The notes beneath the pieces were generated by a model. It ran no database searches and had not been told where the DNA came from. It worked only from the letters and a program-made list of their open reading frames with translations. A stretch of 22,848 nt of DNA, taken from contig JBBDSH010000076.1 of assembly GCA_040905045.1 (NCBI GenBank), forward strand, positions 1-22,848, in the 5' to 3' direction. This document shows, in pieces, positions 6,203 to 14,289 of this stretch. The stretch's first letter is position 1, and each line of letters starts with the position of its first letter. Source of the stretch: JBBDSH01 sp040905045 (GTDB taxonomy: Bacteria; Pseudomonadota; Gammaproteobacteria; Eutrophobiales; Eutrophobiaceae). The position numbers and the translations under genes were made by a program.

Positions 6203-9200
6203 ATGAACCGCTTATTGAAAATTCGCCTGAACCGGAAGCTGAACAGTTTCCTGGGCACCGCCCTGCTCTGCGCGGCGGTCGGTATACCCCAATCTTACGC
6301 CGAATTCGATCCGGTCAACGACGACACAGACATCTTTCTGGCCAATCCCGCCGTCGAGTCCCAGCGGCCCAATATCCTTCTCTATCTGGACAACACCGCC
6401 AACTGGGGCCGCAATGTCGGCGGGCAGGCGATTTTCATCAACGAAAAGAAAGCCCTGGTCAGCACATTCCGGAACGTGGACGACAGTTTCAACGTGGGAC
6501 TGTCCATGTTTGTGGACGACACCGCGCAACTGGACGCCTCCGGCTCCTACAACCGTTTCGCGGTAAGGCAAACGAATTCCGAAAACCGCAATGTCCTGGC
6601 CGATCTGGTAGAAAACCTGGACATTCAGGGCGACCGCTCCAACAACAATACCCTGGCCTCGGGTACGGTGGAGATCTACCGTTACTTCGCCGGCAAGGAA
6701 CACCGGCAGAACCCCATTACCGACAAGGCCGATTACGCCAACAATACCTCGCACCCGGCCACCCAGGCGAACCTGGGTGATTACGCCCTGGATTCCCCGG
6801 CCCAGGGAACGGAGTTCAATTCCCCCATCGCCGACACCTGCCAGAGCAGTTTCCTCATCTACGTCAGTAACGGCCCGGCCCAGGAAAACAATTCCTCCCT
6901 GGAGGTCTCCGAAAACGAACTGGCCTCGCTGGGGTACGACACCAGCAGCACGATTTCCATCTCGCCCAGCGGTCAGCAGGGCAACTGGTTCGACGAGTGG
7001 GCGCGATTCATGGCCAACGCGGACGTGAATCCGGATCTCGACGGGGTCCAGAATGTTTACACCTACACCATCGAGGTGGATCCGCAAACCTCCGGCCAGG
7101 GGCCGGACATGACGGCCCTGCTGAAGAGCGCGGCCCGCCAGGGCAAGGGCAAGTATTTTGCCGTATCCAGCGCCAACGCCGGCCAGGCCATCGTCAATGC
7201 GCTGAACGAGATCTTCCAGGAAGTGCAGGCAGTCAACAGCGTCTTCGCCTCCACCACCCTGCCGGTCAGCGTCAACGTCCGCGGCACCAACCTGAACCAG
7301 GTCTATATCGGCGTGTTCCGGCCGGATGCCGCGCGCAGCCCGCGCTGGTTCGGTAATCTGAAAATGTACCGGCTCGGCTTCGACGAGGACACCGGCACCC
7401 TGTTCCTGGAAGACGCCGCCGGCTCGCGGGCGGAAAACCCCGAGACCGGCTTTATCACCTCCACGGCCACCAGCTTCTGGACCAAATCCTCCTCTTACTG
7501 GGATTTCCGCACCGCCGATGAGAACGGCGCCGGCGGCAGTTCCGATCTGCCCGATGGCGACCTGGTGGAGAAAGGCGGCGCCGCGCAGCAGCAGCGTATC
7601 GACTACGACACCGACCAGTCCGTCCGCGATCTGTACACCTGCACGGGTGCCTGCACGGACGGCTCGTCCCTGTCGGCGACGCCCTTCGATACCTCCAACG
7701 CCGACATCACCACGGCCACCCTGCAGCTGGACACCAGGGCCATTTCCACACTGACCGGATTCGAGAGCCAGGATGTGGCAACCCTGTCCGACACCAAGCC
7801 GGTGGAAGGCATCGCCATGGTGGATCGGGGTCATTTCCTGGACACCCTGGCCGTAACCTCCATCAGCCAGGATGTGAACAATCTCACCGCCAAAAAAACC
7901 AATTCCATTGACAACCTGGACGACGGCCGCCTGGATCAGGCCATCGATTCCCTCACACATCCCACCACAGGCCCGCCCGGCGGCCGGGAGATTGTCACCG
8001 CCGTCATCAATGCGGGGCACGGCCTCAGCACCGGCGACGTGGTCACCATCTCCGGGGCCAACGAACCCGGCTACAACGGCACCTTTGTCATTACCAAGCA
8101 GGACGACCTGACCTTCACCTACGATGCCGGTCCCGANNNNNNNNNNNNNNNNNNNNNNNNNNNNNNNNNNNNNNNNNNNNNNNNNNNNNNNNNNNNNNNN
8201 NNNNNNNNNNNNNNNNNNNNNNNNNNNNNNNNNNNNCCTTTGTCATTACCAAGCAGGACGACCTGACCTTCACCTACGATGCCGGTCCCGATGTGGCGGG
8301 CGAGAATTCTCCCGCCAGCGGCTCGCCCATCGCCACCACCACCAGCACCATCATTACCGCGACGGTGCCGGGACACGGATTCGCGGACGGCGGCTCGGTC
8401 ACCATCTCCGGCGTCAGTCCCACTTCCTACAACGGCACCTACAGTCTCAACAAAATCGATGACGATACCTTCAGCTTCACGGTGTCCTCCTCCCTGCCGC
8501 CCATTGACGATTTCAGCGCCGCCACCGCCGCCGGTGCCACCAAAACCGCTACGGCCACACTGACCGGCCACGGTTATGCCGACGGCAGTTCGGTGGTGAT
8601 CTCCGGGGCCAGCCCGGATGAATTCAACGGCACCAAGACCATCAGCGTCGTCGATGCGGATACGTTCACCTATCCCCTGGCCACGGCCCAGGGCGACGCC
8701 AGCGGCACCATCGTGGCCAGCCAGGGATCGTCCCTGGTTACGGCCACCACATCCTCTTCCCACAATCTCGTCGCCGGCCAGATCGTCACCATCGCCGGCG
8801 CCGAGGTGGAAGATTACAACGGCGTCTTCCCGGTTGAAAATGTTCCTGACCCCTCCACTTTTATCTATGATGCAGGCCAGGCGGTACCGTCAACCACTCT
8901 GGATGCCGACGCAGCCGTGTTCTACTGCGACACGGAACCCTGCACCCTGGCCCTGGCGGTGGTCAACAACCACGGCCTGGCTGAGCTCGGCTCCCCCAAC
9001 GTTGTCATAGAAGGCGCAGCGGACGATCTCAATGACCCGTCCACCAGCTACAACGGCAACAGTATTACTATCGATCAGATCCCGACCAAGGATTCGTTTG
9101 CCTATGACAGCCAGGACGGCGAGAGCCCCGGCCCGGCATTCGGCGACATCACCATGCGCGTTTCCGCGCCCACGGCGTTCGCCAATGTCCCGGCGCACGG

Positions 9201-11301
9201 CTACGCCGACGGCGAGACCGTCACTATCCGCGGCGCCGACAAATCCGAATACAACGGCGAGTTCACCATCACGTTCCTGGACGACGACAACTTCGCCTAT
9301 ACCCATAACGGATCCGGCTTCAGCACCATCGGCGATGCCAGCGGCACCATCACCGCCAACGTCAAGACCACCACCGCCCGCGCCCGCGCCGTCGCCCACG
9401 GCTTCGTCAGCGGTAATGTGGTGGAGATCGCAGGGGCCTCTCCGGCGGATTTCAACGGCAACTTCACCGTTACCAAGGTGGATGACAATAACTTTGAATA
9501 TGACCTGACCGAAAACGGCGGCACGGAGCAGGGCGACGCCAGCGGCACCATTGTCGCCAGCACCGGCACGGCCACCGCCACCGAGCGCGACAACCTGATT
9601 GCCTGGGTGCGCGGCACCGACAACTTCGAGGACGAGAACGTTGACGGCGACAGTACCGACGTGCGTTCCAGCATCCACGGCGATGTGCTGCATTCCCGGC
9701 CGGCGGTGATCAACTACAACCGCCACGACAACGACGACGATGTCTATGTCTACTACGGCTCCAACGACGGCATCTTCCGCGCCGTCAAGGGCGGTTTCTC
9801 CCAGAGTGCCGTCGGCGAACCGCTGGCGGGTCATGAGGCCTGGGGCTTCATCCCCGAGGAGTTCTTCCCCAAGCTGCAGCGCATGCGTAACAACGAACCC
9901 AAGATCACCAGCGCCAACAAAAAGCCGTATTTTGCCGACGGCGTGGTCACCACTCTGACCGAGGACAACAACGGCGACGGCAAACTGGATGTGACCACCG
10001 ATGATGACGCCAACCCGGACCGGGTCTATCTCTACACCTCCATGCGCCGGGGCGGCCGCTTCATCTACGCCCTGGACGTGAGCGACCCCGCCGATCCCAA
10101 ACTCCTGTGGCAAAAATCCTTCGCCGACAGCGGGTATGGCGAACTGGGTTTCACCTGGTCGGCGCCCAGCGTCACCACCCTTAACACCAACAGCGGCAAG
10201 CCGGTACTGGTATTCGGCGCCGGCTACGATCCGACGGTGGAGGACGTACCGCCCGATTCCATTACGGCAATGGACGATTCGCCCCATACCACCGTCACGG
10301 CCGGCGGCGCCGATTATGTCCGCGGAATGGGAAGGGGCATATTCGTCGTGGATGCCGAGACCGGCGACATTCTCTGGCAGGCGGGACCGTCGGGCAGCGA
10401 TCCCGCCGCCGGTCATCACTTCGAAACCGTACCCGACATGGATTTCTCCATTCCGTCCGACGTCACCGTTATCTCCGATCGCAGCGGCTCCATCGACAAC
10501 CGGGCCTACGTGGGCGATACCGGCGGCAACATCTGGCGGGTAGATATGGATGACAGTGATGTTGCCAACTGGCAGGTCACCAAACTGGCTTCCATTGCGG
10601 ATCACTCCAACCTGCCGCAGGGCGCGCGCAAATTCCTGTTCCCGCCGGACGTGGTGTATTCCGAGGACGGCTATGACGCCGTTCTGATCGGTAGCGGTGA
10701 CCGCGAGCATCCCTTCGACGAAACGGTGGTTAACCGGTTCTACATGTTCAAGGACTGCAGCATCGGCACGAGCGTCCAGGCCTGCTACAAGGACGGCACC
10801 TCCCTTCCGCCGCTGACCGAGGCCGATCTCTTCGATGCCACCGACAATTGCATCCAGAATGATTGTGATGGTACCACCCAAACAGAAGCCGCTAATGCGT
10901 TAACGGAAGCCGATGGCTGGTACATCACCCTGGGCGAAGGCGAAAAGACGGTGGGCACCGCCGTCACCTTGAACAATGTGGTCTTCTTCAACACCAACCA
11001 GCCCAGCACGGTGGTCTCATCGGACACCTGCACCAGCGACCTGGGTGTCGCCCGGCAGTATGAAGTGCAGTACGACGATGCCACGGCACTGCTGGATCAG
11101 AATATCGATGGCTCTCTGGACGCGTTGGACCGTTCCTCGGTCCATCCGGGCGGCGGTTACCTGCCTTCGCCGGTACCGGTGGTGGTGGAGATCGACGGCA
11201 AGATCCATGAAGGTGTGATATCGGGTGTCGCAGTCAAGCAGCCACCGGGATCACTGCTCAACGCCAGGCTGAGAAAGTTCTGGCACAGGGAGTTCGAGTG
11301 A
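6203..11301 (+). CDS. pilY1: PilY1, type IV pilus tip-associated protein, interrupted by an assembly gap
   Basis: Large secreted protein. Start ATG 6203 has a ribosome binding site GAGG at 6191 and encodes a signal peptide ending near QSYA. A von Willebrand A-like domain follows (RPNILLYLDNTANW, residues 56-68), with a degenerate metal site DNTAN instead of DxSxS. The C-terminal third is the PilY1 beta-propeller: STDVRSSIHGDVLHSRPAV, YYGSNDGIFRAVKGG, RGGRFIYALDVSDP and VLIGSGDREHP. EF-hand-like acidic loops occur (DENVDGDSTD, DNNGDGKLD). Between them, about 7990-9580, lie roughly seven repeats of about 50-65 residues. The 100 N at 8137-8236 shift the frame, but the 55 bases before and after them are identical; merging them gives 1647 codons in one frame plus a stop. 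Typical PilY1 is near 1160 residues. Confidence 0.9.
7993..9580 (+). repeat. Tandem degenerate repeat modules within pilY1
   Basis: About seven copies of a module with the pattern HG-[FY]-x2-G-x2-V-x-I-x-GA-x4-YNG-x-F-x-I-x3-D-x-TF-x-Y, often followed by GDASGTI-A. Copies begin near 7993, 8347, 8535, 8729, 8941, 9154 and 9361. They diverge at about half of positions, so the array is old apart from the exact 55-base duplicate flanking the gap. The modules are predicted to be small beta-sandwich units. They are not part of canonical PilY1. Confidence 0.75.
8137..8236. other. Assembly gap (100 N) with identical 55-base flanks
   Basis: The 55 bases at 8082-8136 are identical to those at 8237-8291. 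The offset is 155 bases, which is 2 modulo 3, exactly the frame shift seen across the gap. This fits two contig ends that share one k-mer overlap and were not merged. A 100-N run is the usual placeholder of unknown length. Confidence 0.95.
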
Positions 11302-11317
11302 TTAAGCGTGCGGATAC

Positions 11318-11366
11318 GAAAATCGGGGGGGGGNNNNNNNNNNCCGGAAATGCCGGCCGATTTTTC
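11318..11366. terminator. Probable bidirectional terminator, interrupted by a 10-N gap
   Basis: GAAAATCGG (11318-11326) and its complement CCGATTTTTC (11357-11366) flank a G run of nine bases, 10 N (11334-11343) and CCGGAAATGCCGG. The arms end in T runs in both directions. The site lies between convergent pilY1 and the DUF4124 gene. The unresolved bases in the loop suggest that the hairpin and G run blocked sequencing. Confidence 0.6.
11334..11343. other. Assembly gap (10 N)
   Basis: Ten unresolved bases following a run of nine G inside a putative terminator hairpin. No coding sequence is affected. Confidence 0.95.
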
Positions 11367-11393
11367 TTTTTCTGCCATCAGGCTCAGGCATGA

Positions 11394-11849
11394 CTATTCG
11401 CAATACTTCTGAATCATCTCCCTGGCCCTGGCCAGTTCCTTCTGCCGGGTCTCCTCGTCCACACGAATGCGGCTGCCGTCCTGTTGTTTGATGAGCGCAT
11501 TGGGGACACTGTAACTATGCAATCGGTCCCTGGCACGCCGACAGTTTTCCTCCTTCCAGGCCTTCTCTTCCTCGGCCTGCTTTTTCTCACGTTGTTCCTC
11601 AAGCCTGGCCTTGCGCAGCGCCTCGGCCCGGGCCTTGTCCTTTTCCAGTTCCTGCAGCGCTTCCTCCGAAGCATCGCTGCGCGTCGCATCTATGGTCTCG
11701 GCCTGCCTGTCACCCGGCGGCGGGGACTGGCTGTAGTGGACCTGCCCGTCTTCATCGGTCCATTTATAAATTTCCGCATTCGCAAGCGGGATGACGCCGT
11801 TTGCGATCAGAAGCGCGGCTGCTGCGAGGCAAAATCGATTCTTATGCAT
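11394..11849 (-). CDS. DUF4124 domain-containing periplasmic protein
   Basis: Protein of 151 residues. The N-terminus is a signal peptide (MHKNRFCLAAAALLIANGV to PLANA). Residues 26-50 are a DUF4124 domain (EIYKWTDEDGQVHYSQSPP), a short motif found at the N-terminus of many proteobacterial envelope proteins. Residues about 60-115 are very rich in E, K, R and A and probably form a coiled coil. Two cysteines (in ENCRRARD and the penultimate residue) might pair. Function is unknown. It converges on pilY1 and diverges from a second DUF4124 gene. Its position in the pilus-ispH interval hints at an envelope role but is no proof. Confidence 0.85.
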   Translation of the reverse strand: MHKNRFCLAAAALLIANGVIPLANAEIYKWTDEDGQVHYSQSPPPGDRQAETIDATRSDASEEALQELEKDKARAEALRKARLEEQREKKQAEEEKAWKEENCRRARDRLHSYSVPNALIKQQDGSRIRVDEETRQKELARAREMIQKYCE

Positions 11850-11923
11850 ATTGGATATTTCCAGCGGGCATTGCTATCAAAGTTAGTATATCCGGTAAAA
11901 AACCCGATGTAATGTTTTGAATA

Positions 11924-11948
11924 ACAATACATTAGACTATAGTATTGT
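11924..11948 (+). promoter_or_regulatory. Inverted repeat in the divergent DUF4124 intergenic region
   Basis: ACAATAC (11924-11930) and GTATTGT (11942-11948) form a perfect 7-base dyad with an 11-base spacer, in a 155-base AT-rich region between divergent genes. TATAGT at 11938 could be a -10 box for the rightward gene, with a weak TTGAAT 15 bases upstream. The dyad could be an operator for either gene. Confidence 0.35.
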
Positions 11949-12004
11949 AAACAGTTCGAATTTGATGTGATGCCCTTCAAAATCAGAGACTTAATAAAAC
12001 AGCG

Positions 12005-12520
12005 ATGAATACCATGATGCTACGATACCTTGCTTTTTTGAGTACCTTGCTGCTCATCCCTGCGGCATCAACCGCCGCCGTGAACGTGGTGCAATGTGAA
12101 GATGAACAGGGAGAGATTACCTTCCAGAAAAGCTGCCCGCCGGGCACGACTGAAGTGGGCAAAAAACGGATCTCCACCGGAACTTCGTCGGACGGGAATG
12201 AAAACGACTCCGAAAACGCCGGCGGCCCGGAAATATCGGCACTGCTTTACACCACCAGTGAATGCGGCCCGCCCTGTGACCGGGTCAGGGAGTATCTGGC
12301 GGCGAGGAATGTCACGATCACGGAGAAAAACGCCACCGAAGACTGGGAGGTGCAGAACGAGATCAAGCAATTGATCGGTGATTTGAAAGTGCCGGTAACC
12401 AAAATCGGCAACAACACCATTACCGGTTATAACGAAGCCGCCTTGAGAACGGCACTCAATGCCGCCGGTTATACCGAACCGGAAAGCACCGAAACCGAAG
12501 ATACTTCCGTCGAACCCTAA
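12005..12520 (+). CDS. DUF4124 and glutaredoxin-like fusion protein
   Basis: Protein of 171 residues with a signal peptide (about residues 1-25, ending STAA), then a DUF4124 module with two cysteines (C31, C44: VVQCEDEQGEITFQKSCPPG), a disordered linker, and a glutaredoxin-like domain from about residue 78 to 158. That domain has the usual strand ALLYTTSEC, then CGPPC (C87, C91), the cis-proline site KVPVTKIGN and the terminal GYNEAALRTAL helix. The redox motif is CX3C rather than CX2C, so redox activity may be altered. Export to the periplasm is inferred. No clear ribosome binding site is seen; ATG codons at 12005, 12014 and 12017 are all possible. Confidence 0.85.
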   Translation: MNTMMLRYLAFLSTLLLIPAASTAAVNVVQCEDEQGEITFQKSCPPGTTEVGKKRISTGTSSDGNENDSENAGGPEISALLYTTSECGPPCDRVREYLAARNVTITEKNATEDWEVQNEIKQLIGDLKVPVTKIGNNTITGYNEAALRTALNAAGYTEPESTETEDTSVEP

Positions 12521-12556
12521 TAATTGACTCTTCGGCAGAATTTGTGGGTGGGAAGA

Positions 12557-12674
12557 GCGATGGTTGATCTCGCCAAGCACGCCAAGAGCGCAAAGAAAAC
12601 GGCAAGATCGCGTTTTCTGTCATGGCATACGATTCCCTTGGCGTGCTTAGCGTCTTGGCGAGATCAACCATCGC
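12557..12674. repeat. Long inverted repeat with 21-bp perfect arms
   Basis: GCGATGGTTGATCTCGCCAAG at 12557-12577 is repeated in perfect inversion at 12654-12674. Inside the arms the motif CACGCCAAG also recurs in inverted orientation (CTTGGCGTG near 12638-12646). The element fills the space between the convergent DUF4124-glutaredoxin gene and ispH, has no coding potential, and resembles dispersed palindromic (REP- or MITE-like) elements. It could also end transcription from either side, although no T run follows the arms. Confidence 0.8.
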
Positions 12675-12707
12675 CCGGTTATCCAAAAACCCGTCAAAGA
12701 ACCGGAT

Positions 12708-13664
12708 TTAAGTGTGGGCCGGTTCGTGCCCCAGTTCCCGCGGCAGGGAAAAGACCACCTTCTCGCGAATGCCGGCCCGCTCTTCCACATGGGCATCGGT
12801 GTTCAGGGTCTTGATCTTCTTGATCACCTCTTCCACCAGGACTTCCGGGGCGGAGGCGCCGGCGGTGATGCCGATGTTCTTCTTGTCCGCCAGCCATTCC
12901 TCCTTGATTTCAGAGGCGTTGTCGATGAGATAGGCGGGAACGCCTTTTTTCTGGGACATTTCCATCAGGCGGGTGGAGTTGGAACTGTTGGGTGAACCGA
13001 CAACAAGTATCAGATCACACTCGGTGGTCAGTTTCTTGACGGCGTCCTGGCGATTCTGTGTCGCGTAGCAGATATCCTCTTTCTTCGGCCCGTCGATCTT
13101 CGGGAACCGTTCCCGCAACGCATCGATCACTTCGGCCGTGTCATCCATGGAAAGCGTGGTTTGAGTCACAAACGCCAGGAATTCCGGATTTTTCACTTCC
13201 AGTTTCCAGACATCCTCCACGGACTCCACCAGGTACATGCCGCCCTCGCCGTTTTTTGGGCGGTACTGACCAATGGTGCCTTCCACTTCCGGGTGACCGG
13301 CATGGCCGATGAGAATGCATTCGCGGCCCTCGTCCTGGTAACGCCCCACTTCCATATGCACCTTGGTTACCAGCGGGCAGATGGCGTCGAACACCCGCAG
13401 GCCGCGCTTGGCCGCCTCTTCACGGACCGCCTTGGCGACGCCGTGGGCGCTGAAGATGACGGTGGCATCGTCCGGCACCTCGTCCAGTTCTTCCACGAAC
13501 ACGGCGCCCTTGTCGCGCAAGGTGTCGACGACGTACTTGTTATGGACGACTTCATGACGGACATAAACCGGGGCGCCGAACAGATCCAGAGCCCGTTCGA
13601 CGATTTCGATTGCCCTGTCGACGCCCGCGCAGAAACCGCGGGGATTGGCCAGTTTGATTTGCAT
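12708..13664 (-). CDS. ispH: 4-hydroxy-3-methylbut-2-enyl diphosphate reductase
   Basis: Protein of 318 residues that catalyses the last step of the MEP pathway, reducing HMBPP to IPP and DMAPP with a [4Fe-4S] cluster. The three cluster cysteines are present: C12 in PRGFC, C96 in DAICPLVTK, and C199 in EDICYATQNR. Substrate-binding residues are also conserved: H41, H74 in SAHG, H124 and E126 in HAGHPEVEG, T167, and the SSNS motif. The start ATG at 13664 follows a strong ribosome binding site (AAGGAAAG). It is last in the ribF-ileS-lspA-ispH series, but a possible promoter of its own overlaps the lspA stop. Confidence 0.98.
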   Translation of the reverse strand: MQIKLANPRGFCAGVDRAIEIVERALDLFGAPVYVRHEVVHNKYVVDTLRDKGAVFVEELDEVPDDATVIFSAHGVAKAVREEAAKRGLRVFDAICPLVTKVHMEVGRYQDEGRECILIGHAGHPEVEGTIGQYRPKNGEGGMYLVESVEDVWKLEVKNPEFLAFVTQTTLSMDDTAEVIDALRERFPKIDGPKKEDICYATQNRQDAVKKLTTECDLILVVGSPNSSNSTRLMEMSQKKGVPAYLIDNASEIKEEWLADKKNIGITAGASAPEVLVEEVIKKIKTLNTDAHVEERAGIREKVVFSLPRELGHEPAHT

Positions 13665-13718
13665 GTACGAACTTTCCTTTAAAAAATAATTTGTTACGAA
13701 AACGGGATGCTGTTGCCG

Positions 13719-13747
13719 AAACTACGTATCTCGCCGCCGACTGTCAA
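13719..13747 (-). promoter_or_regulatory. Candidate internal promoter for ispH
   Basis: On the minus strand a perfect TTGACA (13747-13742) overlapping the lspA stop codon is followed after 17 bases by TAGTTT (13724-13719). The -35 box is ideal and the -10 box weak. Transcription would start about 45-50 bases before ispH. Confidence 0.4.
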
Positions 13748-14265
13748 CTCCCGTCCCTGCCGCCCTTCCTGCCGGTGTGGACGCCTACATGGGCGTGATC
13801 CAGCCAGATGGCGTCAATCACCAGCAGCACGGCGCCGACGGTAATGGCCGAATCGGCCACATTGAACGCCGGCCAGTGCCATTGCTGATAATAGACATCT
13901 ATAAAATCAATCACATAACCGTGAATCACGCGATCCGTGAAGTTGCCGGCCGCGCCGCCCAGCACCAGCGCCAGGGCCGCGGCCAGCCAGTCCTGGTTCG
14001 GTTCCAGCCGCGACATCCAGACAAGGATAATCGCCGCCACCACCGGGGTCAGAATGATAAAAAACCAGCGTTGCCAGCCGCCGGCATCCTGGAGAAAGCT
14101 GAAAGCCGCGCCGGTATTGTACACCAGGGTCAGGTTGAGTCCTTCGAACAGTGTCAGGGATTCATGCAATTGAAACGACTGGGTGACCAGATACTTGGTC
14201 ATTTGATCCAGTATCAGGATCAGCAGCGTCAGCCACAACCACTTGAATGCGAAAAACCGCTTCAT
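13744..14265 (-). CDS. lspA: Lipoprotein signal peptidase (signal peptidase II)
   Basis: Inner-membrane aspartic protease that removes signal peptides from prolipoproteins. With the ATG at 14265 the protein has 173 residues and four hydrophobic segments. Conserved blocks are DQMTKYLV, NLTLVYNTGAAFSFL, GGAAGNFTDRVIHGYVIDFI and FNVADSAITVG. The catalytic dyad would be D111 (in NFTDR) and D138 (in NVADS), matching the spacing in E. coli LspA. A GTG at 14271 would add two residues. It starts 24 bases after the ileS stop and is clearly in the same operon. The C-terminal tail is basic (TGRKGGRDGS). Confidence 0.96.
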   Translation of the reverse strand: MKRFFAFKWLWLTLLILILDQMTKYLVTQSFQLHESLTLFEGLNLTLVYNTGAAFSFLQDAGGWQRWFFIILTPVVAAIILVWMSRLEPNQDWLAAALALVLGGAAGNFTDRVIHGYVIDFIDVYYQQWHWPAFNVADSAITVGAVLLVIDAIWLDHAHVGVHTGRKGGRDGS

Positions 14266-14289
14266 AGCCACCGGTGAAATTCCCGCTGT

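Noticed and set aside
6212..8020. Minus-strand open frame of about 600 codons opposite pilY1
   Set aside because: It is Gly/Val/Ala/Asp-rich with no domain and mirrors codon bias of the real gene; a GC-rich antisense shadow. The same holds for the 663-codon frame at 8890-10881.
12524..12814. Plus-strand open frame of 96 codons after the glutaredoxin-like gene
   Set aside because: It runs through both arms of the palindrome and into antisense of ispH; no ribosome binding site or domain.
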